Assembly: GCA_964388595.1 (NCBI GenBank)
Contig: CAYMAX010000074.1
Coordinates: 1 to 6,174 of the forward strand
DNA from: CAYMAX01 sp964388595
Lineage (GTDB): Bacteria; Bacteroidota; Bacteroidia; Bacteroidales; UBA932
Length of the DNA: 6,174 bases
Reading direction: 5' to 3'
Part shown: piece after piece, positions 1 through 6,174 of the stretch
Layout: every line of letters begins with the position of its first letter
Position numbering within the stretch: position 1 is the stretch's first letter
Made by a program: the position numbers and the translations under genes
Notes under the pieces: generated by a model
What the model was told of the DNA's origin: nothing
The model's input: the letters and a program-made list of their open reading frames with translations, nothing else
Databases searched by the model: none

Positions 1-541
1 TGTATGGCTGGAAGAAATGATATTTGGGGGCATTGTTCTTGAGCCATTCATATACCTTCTTGCCGTTGGGAGACCTCCAGTAATCGAGATTGGTGGAGAT
101 AAAATCGAATTCGGTGCCCCAATGATGTCTGCTGGTGCCAGGCATCGACAGGTATCTCAATGTCTTTCGCACTTTATCTGCGGAGAGTTCTTCTGAGTTG
201 CGGTTCATTTTGTCATCCCAAATCACTTTTTGGTCTGAATAGCTGCGAAGCGAGGAGGTTATTTTCAAAAAAATGCCCTCCTTCTCGGCTGCTTCAAAGA
301 GGAGAAGGAAAGCATTGTAGGTAGTTTTTTGAGTACGTCCGTATTGGGGTCTGAGGATGGTATATTTACGGTCGATATAGACAAAGGAAGTATCGTGATC
401 GTAATCCCATTTCCCTATGAGAAGATTCTTATCGGGTCTCTTCGGAGTGATGACTTCGTTCTGAGCAAAAGTGGTTTGAAGGGAGCAGGCAAGAAGTGTC
501 GAAGTCACGAGCGCGAGCGATAAAGTCTTAAGAATCTTCAT
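1..541 (-). CDS. Exported VanY-like D-alanyl-D-alanine carboxypeptidase family protein (peptidase M15), 3' end cut off by window edge
   Basis: The reading frame opens at ATG 539-541 and stays open for 180 codons to the left edge, so the C-terminus is missing. Residues 1-26 form a signal peptide (KILK, then a hydrophobic run) ending TTFA|QN. A Cys at 19 after TLLA resembles a weak lipobox, so a lipoprotein is possible but less likely. The M15 core is clear: SSLRSYSDQKVIW (96-108) matches the conserved S-x-R-S-x-x-Q block, and PGTSRHHWGTEFD (134-146) carries the zinc-binding SxHxxGxxxD motif with H139 and D146. YEWLKNNAPKYHFF (164-177) follows as in VanY/LdcB-type enzymes. The third zinc ligand, a His expected further on, is off the window. 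The family cleaves peptidoglycan stem peptides in the periplasm; the exact bond is not readable here. It starts 29 nt after clpB with no terminator between, so co-transcription is likely. There is no Shine-Dalgarno. Confidence 0.88.
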   Translation of the reverse strand, partial: MKILKTLSLALVTSTLLACSLQTTFAQNEVITPKRPDKNLLIGKWDYDHDTSFVYIDRKYTILRPQYGRTQKTTYNAFLLLFEAAEKEGIFLKITSSLRSYSDQKVIWDDKMNRNSEELSADKVRKTLRYLSMPGTSRHHWGTEFDFISTNLDYWRSPNGKKVYEWLKNNAPKYHFFQPY

Positions 542-570
542 AATATGGCTGTCATTAAATCAATATCCAA

Positions 571-2709
571 TTATTTAATCACTATCCCTTGCTCATTGGC
601 ATCTATCTTGACAGGTTTGTCTTTGGAAATCTTACCTGAAAGAAGAACTGTGGCAAGCATGTTGACAAGTTCCCGTTGAATGATTCGCTTTATGGGACGT
701 GCTCCGTATGCAGGGTCATATCCCTTTTCAGACATATACTTGATAAATGCCGGAGTGAAAGTGATGGTAATTCCTTTTTCTGACATCTTGTTGCGAAGGT
801 CATCGAGCTGCATGTTCAAAATGCCCAATATGTCTTTCTGTGTCAGAGGCTCAAACATTATTATCTCGTCTATCCTGTTGATAAATTCGGGACGCATGGT
901 ACGTTTGAGTATCTCCATTACCGCTCTCCTGCACTCTTCCATCATCTCATCGTGATTGGCGTCAGTAATCTTCTGCATATATTCCTGGATGACATCAGAG
1001 CCGACATTGGAAGTCATAATCAGAATAGTATTTTTGAAATCGACTGTTCTGCCTTTGTTGTCGGTAAGACGGCCATCATCCAATACTTGCAGCAAGATAT
1101 TGAATACATCGGGATGGGCCTTTTCTATCTCATCAAGAAGAATGACGGAGTAAGGTTTGCGGCGAACTGCCTCAGTGAGTTGTCCGCCTTCATCATAACC
1201 TACATATCCCGGAGGCGCACCTACAAGTCGCGATATGGAATGGGGCTCCTGATATTCACTCATATCTATACGGGTCATCATGTTTTCATCATTGAACATC
1301 GCTTCGGCAAGTGCTTTGGCAAGCTCTGTTTTACCCACACCGGTGGTCCCGAGGAACATAAATGAACCGATAGGTCTCTTCTCATTTTGAAGCCCTGCCC
1401 TGCTCCTTCTCACTGCGTTGGCTACGGCCTGTACAGCCTCATTTTGGCCTACTACCCTTTTGTGCAGCATATCTTCCATATTCAGGAGTTTCTCTCTCTC
1501 GCTCTGCAGCATCCTGGAAACGGGTATTCCTGTCCATTTGGAGACAATCTCTGCTATATCTTCTGCTTCAACCGATTCATTGATAAGTGGGTCGGGATTG
1601 GCAGCTTTCTGCTTCATAAGGGCATCAATCTCTTTCTGTGTATTGGCAATTTTGCCATATCTGAGCTCTGCCACTTTGCCATAATCACCATGTCTTTCGG
1701 CGTCATTGGCTTCGTATTTATATTGTTCAATGTCAGAACGTTTCTGCTGAATCGAGGAGAGTAACTCCTTCTCTTCCTTCCACTTCTTGTTGAGCACATC
1801 AAGTTCGGCATTCGATTCTTTTAGTGACTGAAGTATCTCATCGAGCTTCGGGGACTTGCCTTCGTGCTTGATGGCTTCACGTTCTATCTCGAGCTGGCGT
1901 ATCTTACGATTGAGCTCGTCGATGGGGTCAGGGACAGAATTCATCTCAAGACGAAGTTTAGAAGCCCCTTCGTCGATAAGGTCGATAGCCTTGTCGGGGA
2001 GAAAACGGTTGGTGATATATCTGTGAGACAATTCTACGGCTGCTATGATGGCATCGTCATCAATACGCACCTTGTGATGGTTTTCATATTTTTCTTTCAA
2101 TCCTCTGAGGATGGAAATAGACTCTGCAGGTGATGGCTCATCTACCATTACCATCTGGAAACGACGTTCAAGGGCCTTATCTTCTTCGAAGTATTTTCTA
2201 TATTCATCTAGAGTAGTAGAACCTATGGCACGCAATTCTCCTCGAGCCAGTGCCGGTTTAAGGATATTTGCTGCGTCCATTGCTCCTGAAGTACGTCCTG
2301 CACCCACCAAGGTGTGAATTTCATCAATGAAAAGTATGATTTCCCCTTCGCTTTCGATGACTGCGTTTACTACTCCTTTGAGCCTCTCTTCAAATTCTCC
2401 CTGATATTTGGCTCCGGCTACCAGAGCACCCATGTCGAGAGAAAAGATTTGTTTGGTTTTAAGATTTTCAGGGACATCCTGATTGACTATACGCTGTGCG
2501 ATTCCCTCCGAAATGGCTGTCTTACCCACACCGGGTTCGCCGACAAGTATAGGGTTGTTTTTGGTCCTTCTGCTTAATATCTGAAGAACCCTTCGTATCT
2601 CTTCGTCACGTCCTATTACCGGGTCCAATTTACCGGCTTTAGCCCTGTCGTTCAGGTTAATAGCGTAGCGATTGAGAATCTCTTTGTTGTTATTTTGTTT
2701 ATTTTCCAT
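571..2709 (-). CDS. clpB: ATP-dependent chaperone ClpB, natural form lacking the N-terminal domain
   Basis: This 712-residue Hsp100 disaggregase is about 150 residues shorter than usual ClpB (near 860). NBD1 has Walker A GEPGVGKT (57-64), pore-loop KYQGEF with Y102, Walker B ILFIDE (125-130) and arginine fingers R182/R183. A full-length ClpB middle domain, a long charged coiled coil, spans about 258-378. NBD2 has Walker A GTTGVGKT (454-461), pore loop GYVGY (501-505), Walker B VILLDE (522-527), arginine finger R612 in EFINRID and sensor-2 R671 in GARP. No ClpP-docking IGF/LGF-type loop is seen in NBD2, so it should act without ClpP, threading aggregated protein in the cytoplasm, normally with DnaK. 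The double Clp-N repeat domain is absent: the protein starts in the linker just before RYAINLN. An in-frame TAA at 2731-2733, 21 nt upstream, and a strong Shine-Dalgarno fix this start, so it is not a misannotated long ORF. The symbol rests on family; a full-length clpB may exist elsewhere. Confidence 0.96.
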   Translation of the reverse strand: MENKQNNNKEILNRYAINLNDRAKAGKLDPVIGRDEEIRRVLQILSRRTKNNPILVGEPGVGKTAISEGIAQRIVNQDVPENLKTKQIFSLDMGALVAGAKYQGEFEERLKGVVNAVIESEGEIILFIDEIHTLVGAGRTSGAMDAANILKPALARGELRAIGSTTLDEYRKYFEEDKALERRFQMVMVDEPSPAESISILRGLKEKYENHHKVRIDDDAIIAAVELSHRYITNRFLPDKAIDLIDEGASKLRLEMNSVPDPIDELNRKIRQLEIEREAIKHEGKSPKLDEILQSLKESNAELDVLNKKWKEEKELLSSIQQKRSDIEQYKYEANDAERHGDYGKVAELRYGKIANTQKEIDALMKQKAANPDPLINESVEAEDIAEIVSKWTGIPVSRMLQSEREKLLNMEDMLHKRVVGQNEAVQAVANAVRRSRAGLQNEKRPIGSFMFLGTTGVGKTELAKALAEAMFNDENMMTRIDMSEYQEPHSISRLVGAPPGYVGYDEGGQLTEAVRRKPYSVILLDEIEKAHPDVFNILLQVLDDGRLTDNKGRTVDFKNTILIMTSNVGSDVIQEYMQKITDANHDEMMEECRRAVMEILKRTMRPEFINRIDEIIMFEPLTQKDILGILNMQLDDLRNKMSEKGITITFTPAFIKYMSEKGYDPAYGARPIKRIIQRELVNMLATVLLSGKISKDKPVKIDANEQGIVIK

Positions 2710-2716
2710 ATATATA

Positions 2717-2725
2717 CTCTCCTTT
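2717..2725 (-). promoter_or_regulatory. Strong Shine-Dalgarno of clpB
   Basis: On the minus strand the bases read AAAGGAGAG, with the AAGGAG core ending 9 nt before the ATG at 2707-2709. This is a near-ideal ribosome binding site and decides the start of the N-domain-less ClpB. The other starts in the window show no comparable purine run, as is common in Bacteroidota. Confidence 0.85.
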
Positions 2726-2738
2726 CTAATTTATAATC

Positions 2739-2753
2739 ATTATAGTTTACAAA
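2739..2753 (-). promoter_or_regulatory. Possible clpB promoter elements (weak)
   Basis: The gap upstream of clpB is AT-rich and contains on the minus strand a TTTG (2753-2750) followed closely by TATAAT (2744-2739), about 30 nt before the ATG. The spacing fits neither the Bacteroidota pattern (TTTG, about 20 nt, TAnnTTTG) nor a -35/-10 pair with a good -35 box. A promoter is expected here because the 93-nt gap is the largest in the gene row, but the exact elements are a guess. Confidence 0.25.
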
Positions 2754-2767
2754 GAATGAGCCATACG

Positions 2768-2790
2768 AAAAACTGTGACAATATGACACA
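2768..2790 (-). terminator. Imperfect hairpin plus T-run after pssA (weak intrinsic terminator or operator)
   Basis: Thirteen bases after the pssA stop codon the minus strand reads TGTGTCATATTGTCACA, then GTTTTTC. The arms TGTG-x-CA and TG-x-CACA pair around a 3-nt TAT loop with one T:T mismatch, and five T follow one base after the stem. This has the order of an intrinsic terminator, but the stem is short and poor in G/C, so read-through is likely. The same symmetric 17 bases could instead be a binding site for a dimeric regulator, somewhat like a CRP-type TGTG...CACA site. The sequence alone does not decide between them. Confidence 0.4.
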
Positions 2791-2802
2791 TCGCAGACTA
2801 TG

Positions 2803-3522
2803 TTATTTGCGGACAAAAAGATTAACGAGATTGAATAAGAGATAGAGTAGGAAGGTCATAAGGACAAATCCGCTCCAGTGAATATGCAAAAATATGGTAA
2901 GCAGAAGTAATGGGACAAGAGTGATAAGAAAGATGTATCTTATGACATTGTCTTTCCATTTTAAGGAGTGGAACTTCAAAGAGAACATCGGCCATTCGCT
3001 GACAAGGAGAAGGGAGAGAAGAAAGGACAGAATGGGAATGCAATAGCTGTTATCGATATATCTGTGAAGGAAAGCTCCACTCGGAGTGGTACAAAAGGCG
3101 ATAAAGGAAGCTATCAACAATCCGCAGGCAGGGGTTGGAAGGCCGATGAATGAGGTGGTCTGCCTGGTGTCGAGATTGAATTTGGCGAGTCTCAAAGCTG
3201 AAAAGGCAGCGAGAATCAGCGGAAAGAAGACAAAAAAGCGGTGTGCATCGGCGACAGTGCACATATAGTTGTATAAAATAAGTGAAGGAGCCAGACCGAA
3301 ACTTACCACATCGGCAAGCGAGTCGAGCTCCTTCCCTATTTCTGAATATGCATTCAACCCTCTGGCGGCGAGACCATCACAGAAATCGAATACAGAGGCA
3401 ATAATCATAAAAACAAATGCATAGACAAAACAACCTTTAAAGGCCATTATTATGGATATACCTCCCGAAATGAGATTGAGGCTGGTAATGCTGTTGGGTA
3501 TTTGTTTTATGATTTTGTTCAT
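2803..3522 (-). CDS. pssA: CDP-diacylglycerol–serine O-phosphatidyltransferase (phosphatidylserine synthase)
   Basis: This 239-residue integral membrane protein joins CDP-diacylglycerol and L-serine to give phosphatidylserine and CMP, the step before decarboxylation to phosphatidylethanolamine. The whole CDP-alcohol phosphotransferase signature D-x2-DG-x2-AR-x8-G-x3-D-x3-D is present: D46, D49, G50, A53, R54, G63, D67 and D71. KELDSLADVVSFG (64-76) and RLAKFNLDTRQTTSFIGLPTPA (about 111-132) are typical of the bacterial membrane-bound (type II) PssA subclass rather than of PgsA. Several hydrophobic segments follow the motif, including about 97-113, 128-146, 159-176, 193-213 and 217-235. Length is normal for the family. 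The ATG lies 7 nt after the stop of the upstream peptidase gene, without a Shine-Dalgarno, so the two are probably co-transcribed. The decarboxylase gene psd, often beside pssA in related genomes, is not in this window. Confidence 0.93.
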   Translation of the reverse strand: MNKIIKQIPNSITSLNLISGGISIIMAFKGCFVYAFVFMIIASVFDFCDGLAARGLNAYSEIGKELDSLADVVSFGLAPSLILYNYMCTVADAHRFFVFFPLILAAFSALRLAKFNLDTRQTTSFIGLPTPACGLLIASFIAFCTTPSGAFLHRYIDNSYCIPILSFLLSLLLVSEWPMFSLKFHSLKWKDNVIRYIFLITLVPLLLLTIFLHIHWSGFVLMTFLLYLLFNLVNLFVRK

Positions 3523-3529
3523 AGATGTA

Positions 3530-4675
3530 TTATTTGATATTCAGTTTCTTGCGAATATCTTTTGAAAGTGCGTTTTTATTAACGAGGACAGAGATGGTCT
3601 TGGCACGAACATAGCTTTCTGACATATTGTGATATCCGTCAGCGTTGCGGCCGGTGCCCCATGAATTCTTCGTATGATAATATTTGGTACCATTCTGGTC
3701 AAGAGTGATACCTGTAATGTGCTCTAAATGCTCATCCTGGGTAGCAAATGTCTCGAACATCTTCTGACGGTCTTCCTGAGATATGGAAGCCTCTTTGATG
3801 AGGGTATCTGTCTGGGCTACTTGCTCACGTTTCAGAGTGACATCAGCGGGGATAATCGATATCTTATTGGCAAAAACATAGCCAGGTTCATCTACGTCAC
3901 CATCCCAGCATACTGTATAGCCGTGATTGAGAGCATAGTCTATCACACCCATCATCTCATCGAGAGGGAGGTTGTACATAGAGGCATGGTCCCAATTGTC
4001 ACCTATCTCGAGTGGAAAAGTCTCGTAAAAAGGATGATGAGTGTAGGAAGTAATCTCTACATAATCTGACTTTTTCAGGCCGAGGTAATCTCTGAAACTC
4101 TCAGGGGTGTATTCTTTGCCCTGATAAGTGAAAGATGAAGGAAGTGGTCCCATATATGTGTCAAATAGAGCATCCTGAATGTCATAATACTTATCTGAAC
4201 GTTTGTCAGCAGGTATTTTGAGAGCGGCGTCCACAAGCCCGCGAAGATATGTGGAGAGCTCTGAATGGTCATAAACAGGGGAATCAGTATTGTTGCCTTC
4301 ATAGGCTTCCTGAGGAACAAGGCCATATTTATCCATTACATTGAGTGTCATGTGTCCGATACTGCCCTGACCGAGGTTACCCTTCCCTCTTCTGAGGAAA
4401 TTATCTTTAACCCTGTCGTAGTAGTTGTGTCTTACCACGAACATCTCGGAAAGGTCAATCTCACCCTTACCAGACTTGAGAGCTTCAGATTCAAGAAATG
4501 ATACCGAGGCAAAGCACCAGCAGGTGCCTGTGCGACCCTGACTTTTTACAGGTGTGGCTGCATTTTCCAAGACTGTGGTGAACTTATAAACGGGAGCTTT
4601 GTCTTCTTTGACTTCCTGGGCCGATAATGCCACGCAGAGTGTCATCCCGGCGAATAATAACAACAACTTCTTCAT
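3530..4675 (-). CDS. Exported C1-family cysteine peptidase, bleomycin hydrolase/aminopeptidase C-like (shorter paralogue)
   Basis: The protein has 381 residues with a signal peptide at 1-19 ending ALSA|QE, so it should act in the periplasm or outside the cell, unlike classical cytosolic PepC. The papain-fold catalytic set is intact: oxyanion Q46 in VKSQG, nucleophile C52 in GTCWCF, H316 in DEHLEH and N337 in KNSWG. The block EITSYTHHPFY (207-217) and the order of motifs place it in subfamily C1B. It ends 44 residues after N337 at KKLNIK, without the extended C-terminal arm (WDPMGALA-type) that enters the active site of bleomycin hydrolases, so aminopeptidase specificity should not be assumed. 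Compared with its neighbour it has 17 fewer residues between the GYTVxW region and the catalytic His, and an extra Cys (C54) two residues from the nucleophile. Its ATG is 1 nt after the stop of the upstream paralogue, which suggests translational coupling. The substrate is unknown. Confidence 0.9.
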   Translation of the reverse strand: MKKLLLLFAGMTLCVALSAQEVKEDKAPVYKFTTVLENAATPVKSQGRTGTCWCFASVSFLESEALKSGKGEIDLSEMFVVRHNYYDRVKDNFLRRGKGNLGQGSIGHMTLNVMDKYGLVPQEAYEGNNTDSPVYDHSELSTYLRGLVDAALKIPADKRSDKYYDIQDALFDTYMGPLPSSFTYQGKEYTPESFRDYLGLKKSDYVEITSYTHHPFYETFPLEIGDNWDHASMYNLPLDEMMGVIDYALNHGYTVCWDGDVDEPGYVFANKISIIPADVTLKREQVAQTDTLIKEASISQEDRQKMFETFATQDEHLEHITGITLDQNGTKYYHTKNSWGTGRNADGYHNMSESYVRAKTISVLVNKNALSKDIRKKLNIK

Positions 4676-4676
4676 G

Positions 4677-5891
4677 TTATAGACCGAGTTTAGTTCTTAT
4701 CTCCTGAGGAATGGCGTTCTTATTTACAAGGATGTCCATGGTCTTGTATCTTACAAAAGCCTCTGATACATACCAGATACCTTTGTATTTGCCTGCAGGT
4801 CCCCATGAGTTTTTCACCATATAGTAAATCTTGCCATTCTGATCTTTGGCAGTACCGAAGATATGCATGCCGTGGTCATCTGTGGTCTGATATGTATCAT
4901 ATCCTTCCTGACGCATTTCCTGGGTGATAACCAATTCATCGCATGGTTCTTCGAAGGCTTTTGAGGTCTTCTCACGAGGGTTCATCCCTATCCAGCGAGC
5001 CTGGTCACTTCCTGCTTCCATCTTCTTGCCAAGTTTGTCCATATCGGGAACTATGCCAAGACCATCACGGGTAAAGCCTTCTTCGCTGACATCAGATGCC
5101 CAAGCTACTGTATAACCATTCTCAAGAGCGTTATTCATGATGGCTACGAGGTCATCGAGAGGGACATTGTATGCAGTCTCACTCTGCCAGTTGTCGGGAA
5201 CTTCTATCACCATCGGCTGATAGAAAGGATGATGTGTGAATGAAGTAATGTCAACATAATCATCCAGGTTGATACCGAGTGATTCCATGTATGTCTTCGG
5301 GGTGAATTCTTTACCATCGTACTCAAATGTTTCTGGGACAGCGCCTAGATATGCATCAAGAATGCCATTGAAACCTTTCTGCCATGCAGTCGAAAGTTTT
5401 CTGTTGTGGTTTTTGATAATAACATCGACATAGGCTTGAGCCAAAGCGTCAAGTTCGCCATGGCGATGGCTGTCAGTGCCATAGTTGAGACCCGGCATTA
5501 CAGAATTGGGGACAATGCCGTAATCTTTCATCACCTCGAGAGCATTGCCGAATGAGCTTCCGCCACCGAAGCCGAGTGAGCCGTGAAGTCTTACATATTT
5601 GATGGCCTTGTCATAATAGGCATGGTGAACGACAAACATCTCAGACAGGTCTATGCTATCCTTATATCCCGCCTTGATAATCTCCGATTCGAAGTATGAT
5701 AGAGCAGAGAATACCCAGCAAGTACCTGAACTGCTTTGGTTCTTAATCGAAGTGATAGGCAGGTCGATGACTTTCTCGAACTTATATCCTTCCGGTTCTT
5801 TTTCTTTCCCTTTCTTTTTGGGTTGTGCGAAGGAATTGGGAGCGAGCAGACAGATGGCTGTTGCTACTAAAATAATAGATTTGATATTCAT
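4677..5891 (-). CDS. Exported C1-family cysteine peptidase, bleomycin hydrolase/aminopeptidase C-like (longer paralogue)
   Basis: The 404-residue product has a signal peptide at 1-22 ending SFA|QP, followed by a very basic tract, KKKGKEKE (25-32), that may act as a spacer. Catalytic residues are Q52 in IKNQS, C58 in GTCWVF, H340 in TDDHGMHIFG and N361 in KNSWG, in the order of papain-like peptidases. GSLGFGGGSSFGNALEVM (104-121) and DITSFTHHPFY (214-224) have close counterparts in the downstream gene, so the pair arose by duplication. It ends 43 residues after N361 at TKLGL and lacks the C-terminal active-site arm of classical C1B enzymes. It probably degrades peptides or proteins in the periplasm or on the surface; whether as amino- or endopeptidase cannot be read. 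The ATG at 5889-5891 is 32 nt after the queE stop, with no Shine-Dalgarno and only an AT-rich spacer, so it may be transcribed with queE. Confidence 0.9.
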   Translation of the reverse strand: MNIKSIILVATAICLLAPNSFAQPKKKGKEKEPEGYKFEKVIDLPITSIKNQSSSGTCWVFSALSYFESEIIKAGYKDSIDLSEMFVVHHAYYDKAIKYVRLHGSLGFGGGSSFGNALEVMKDYGIVPNSVMPGLNYGTDSHRHGELDALAQAYVDVIIKNHNRKLSTAWQKGFNGILDAYLGAVPETFEYDGKEFTPKTYMESLGINLDDYVDITSFTHHPFYQPMVIEVPDNWQSETAYNVPLDDLVAIMNNALENGYTVAWASDVSEEGFTRDGLGIVPDMDKLGKKMEAGSDQARWIGMNPREKTSKAFEEPCDELVITQEMRQEGYDTYQTTDDHGMHIFGTAKDQNGKIYYMVKNSWGPAGKYKGIWYVSEAFVRYKTMDILVNKNAIPQEIRTKLGL

Positions 5892-5923
5892 AATGTACTT
5901 AAATAAAATGTTTTATATGTTAA

Positions 5924-6174
5924 TTATGGGATTCTCATGTATTTGTGTGTCTGAAGCGAAATACGCCACTGTGGGTGCTGCTTGACATAGTCAATAATCA
6001 TCGGCATCATCGTCTCTCGCCTGCTCCACTCCGGTTGAAGATACAGAAGAGTATCCGGACCCACTTTGGAGCGATTCTCCTCAGCCCATAAAAGGTCTTC
6101 AGGAGAATAAATAATCACTTTCAATTCGGAAGCCAGCGGGTATATCTGTGGAAGTGGAGGCGATTGCTTTTTAG
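5924..6174 (-). CDS. queE: 7-carboxy-7-deazaguanine synthase QueE, C-terminal part only
   Basis: An open frame enters from the right edge and ends at TAA 5924-5926, giving the last 82 complete residues. A start at TTG 6122-6124 is possible in principle, but the frame stays open and family-like upstream (PPLPQIYPLASELKVIIY), so this is a cut gene, not a 66-residue protein. The tail LYLQPEWSRRE, then IIDYVKQHPQWRISLQTHKYMRIP split around the conserved SLQTHK, is characteristic of QueE. QueE is a radical-SAM enzyme that converts 6-carboxy-tetrahydropterin to 7-carboxy-7-deazaguanine on the way to preQ0 and queuosine. The CxxxCxxC cluster motif lies in the N-terminal part, outside the window. The neighbouring peptidase genes have no evident tie to this pathway. 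Confidence 0.9.
   Translation of the reverse strand, partial: KKQSPPLPQIYPLASELKVIIYSPEDLLWAEENRSKVGPDTLLYLQPEWSRRETMMPMIIDYVKQHPQWRISLQTHKYMRIP

Noticed and set aside
329..523. 64-residue plus-strand ORF near the left edge
   Set aside because: It lies opposite the M15 peptidase frame, which has clear signal peptide and zinc motifs.
952..1365. 137-residue plus-strand ORF, with other plus-strand ORFs across 680-2577
   Set aside because: They lie opposite the clpB coding sequence, have no recognisable domain, and no start signal. They are by-products of codon use on the real strand.
571..2709. Assignment as ClpC or ClpA instead of ClpB
   Set aside because: The middle domain has the full ClpB length of about 120 residues, and no ClpP-docking loop is seen in NBD2.
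2710..2802. Remnant of a ClpB N-terminal domain upstream of the ATG, lost by frameshift
   Set aside because: Only 93 nt separate clpB from pssA, far too little for the domain of about 150 residues, and the in-frame region contains a stop.
5903..5916. AT-only inverted repeat ATAAAA-TG-TTTTAT between queE and the first peptidase gene
   Set aside because: Six A/T pairs around a 2-nt loop are too weak for a terminator, and such repeats are frequent in AT-rich spacers. I do not call it a feature.
5924..6124. Free-standing 66-residue small protein starting at TTG
   Set aside because: The frame continues upstream to the edge with QueE-like sequence, so it is the tail of a cut gene.

Overview
The window looks like chromosomal DNA from a Bacteroidota bacterium, most likely order Bacteroidales. 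The ClpB, PssA and QueE sequences read like those of Bacteroides relatives. Three exported proteins have predicted signal peptides ending Ala|Gln, as expected from the 'Q-rule' described for Bacteroidota. Most starts also lack a Shine-Dalgarno sequence. Genus is uncertain; a Muribaculaceae-like gut organism is a guess.

All six genes lie on the minus strand, so transcription runs from the right edge to the left. In that order they are: the 3' end of queE (7-carboxy-7-deazaguanine synthase, queuosine/preQ0 pathway); two adjacent paralogous exported papain-fold peptidases of the bleomycin hydrolase/aminopeptidase C type (C1B), 1 nt apart; pssA (phosphatidylserine synthase) 7 nt further on; a 93-nt gap holding an imperfect inverted repeat with a T-run and a strong Shine-Dalgarno; a ClpB disaggregase lacking its N-terminal domain; and, 29 nt later, the first 180 codons of an exported VanY-like M15 peptidase that leaves the window at the left edge.

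The spacing suggests two transcription units, queE–peptidase–peptidase–pssA and clpB–M15 peptidase, with the 93-nt gap as the likely boundary or read-through point. Several products act in or on the envelope (two periplasmic or surface peptidases, a membrane phospholipid enzyme, a peptidoglycan-type peptidase), but no single pathway links them.

There is no RNA gene, mobile element, CRISPR array or phage sequence that I can see, and no gene-free stretch over 300 bases. No wholly new system is evident. The points most worth following are the N-domain-less ClpB and the paired C1B peptidases without the usual C-terminal arm.
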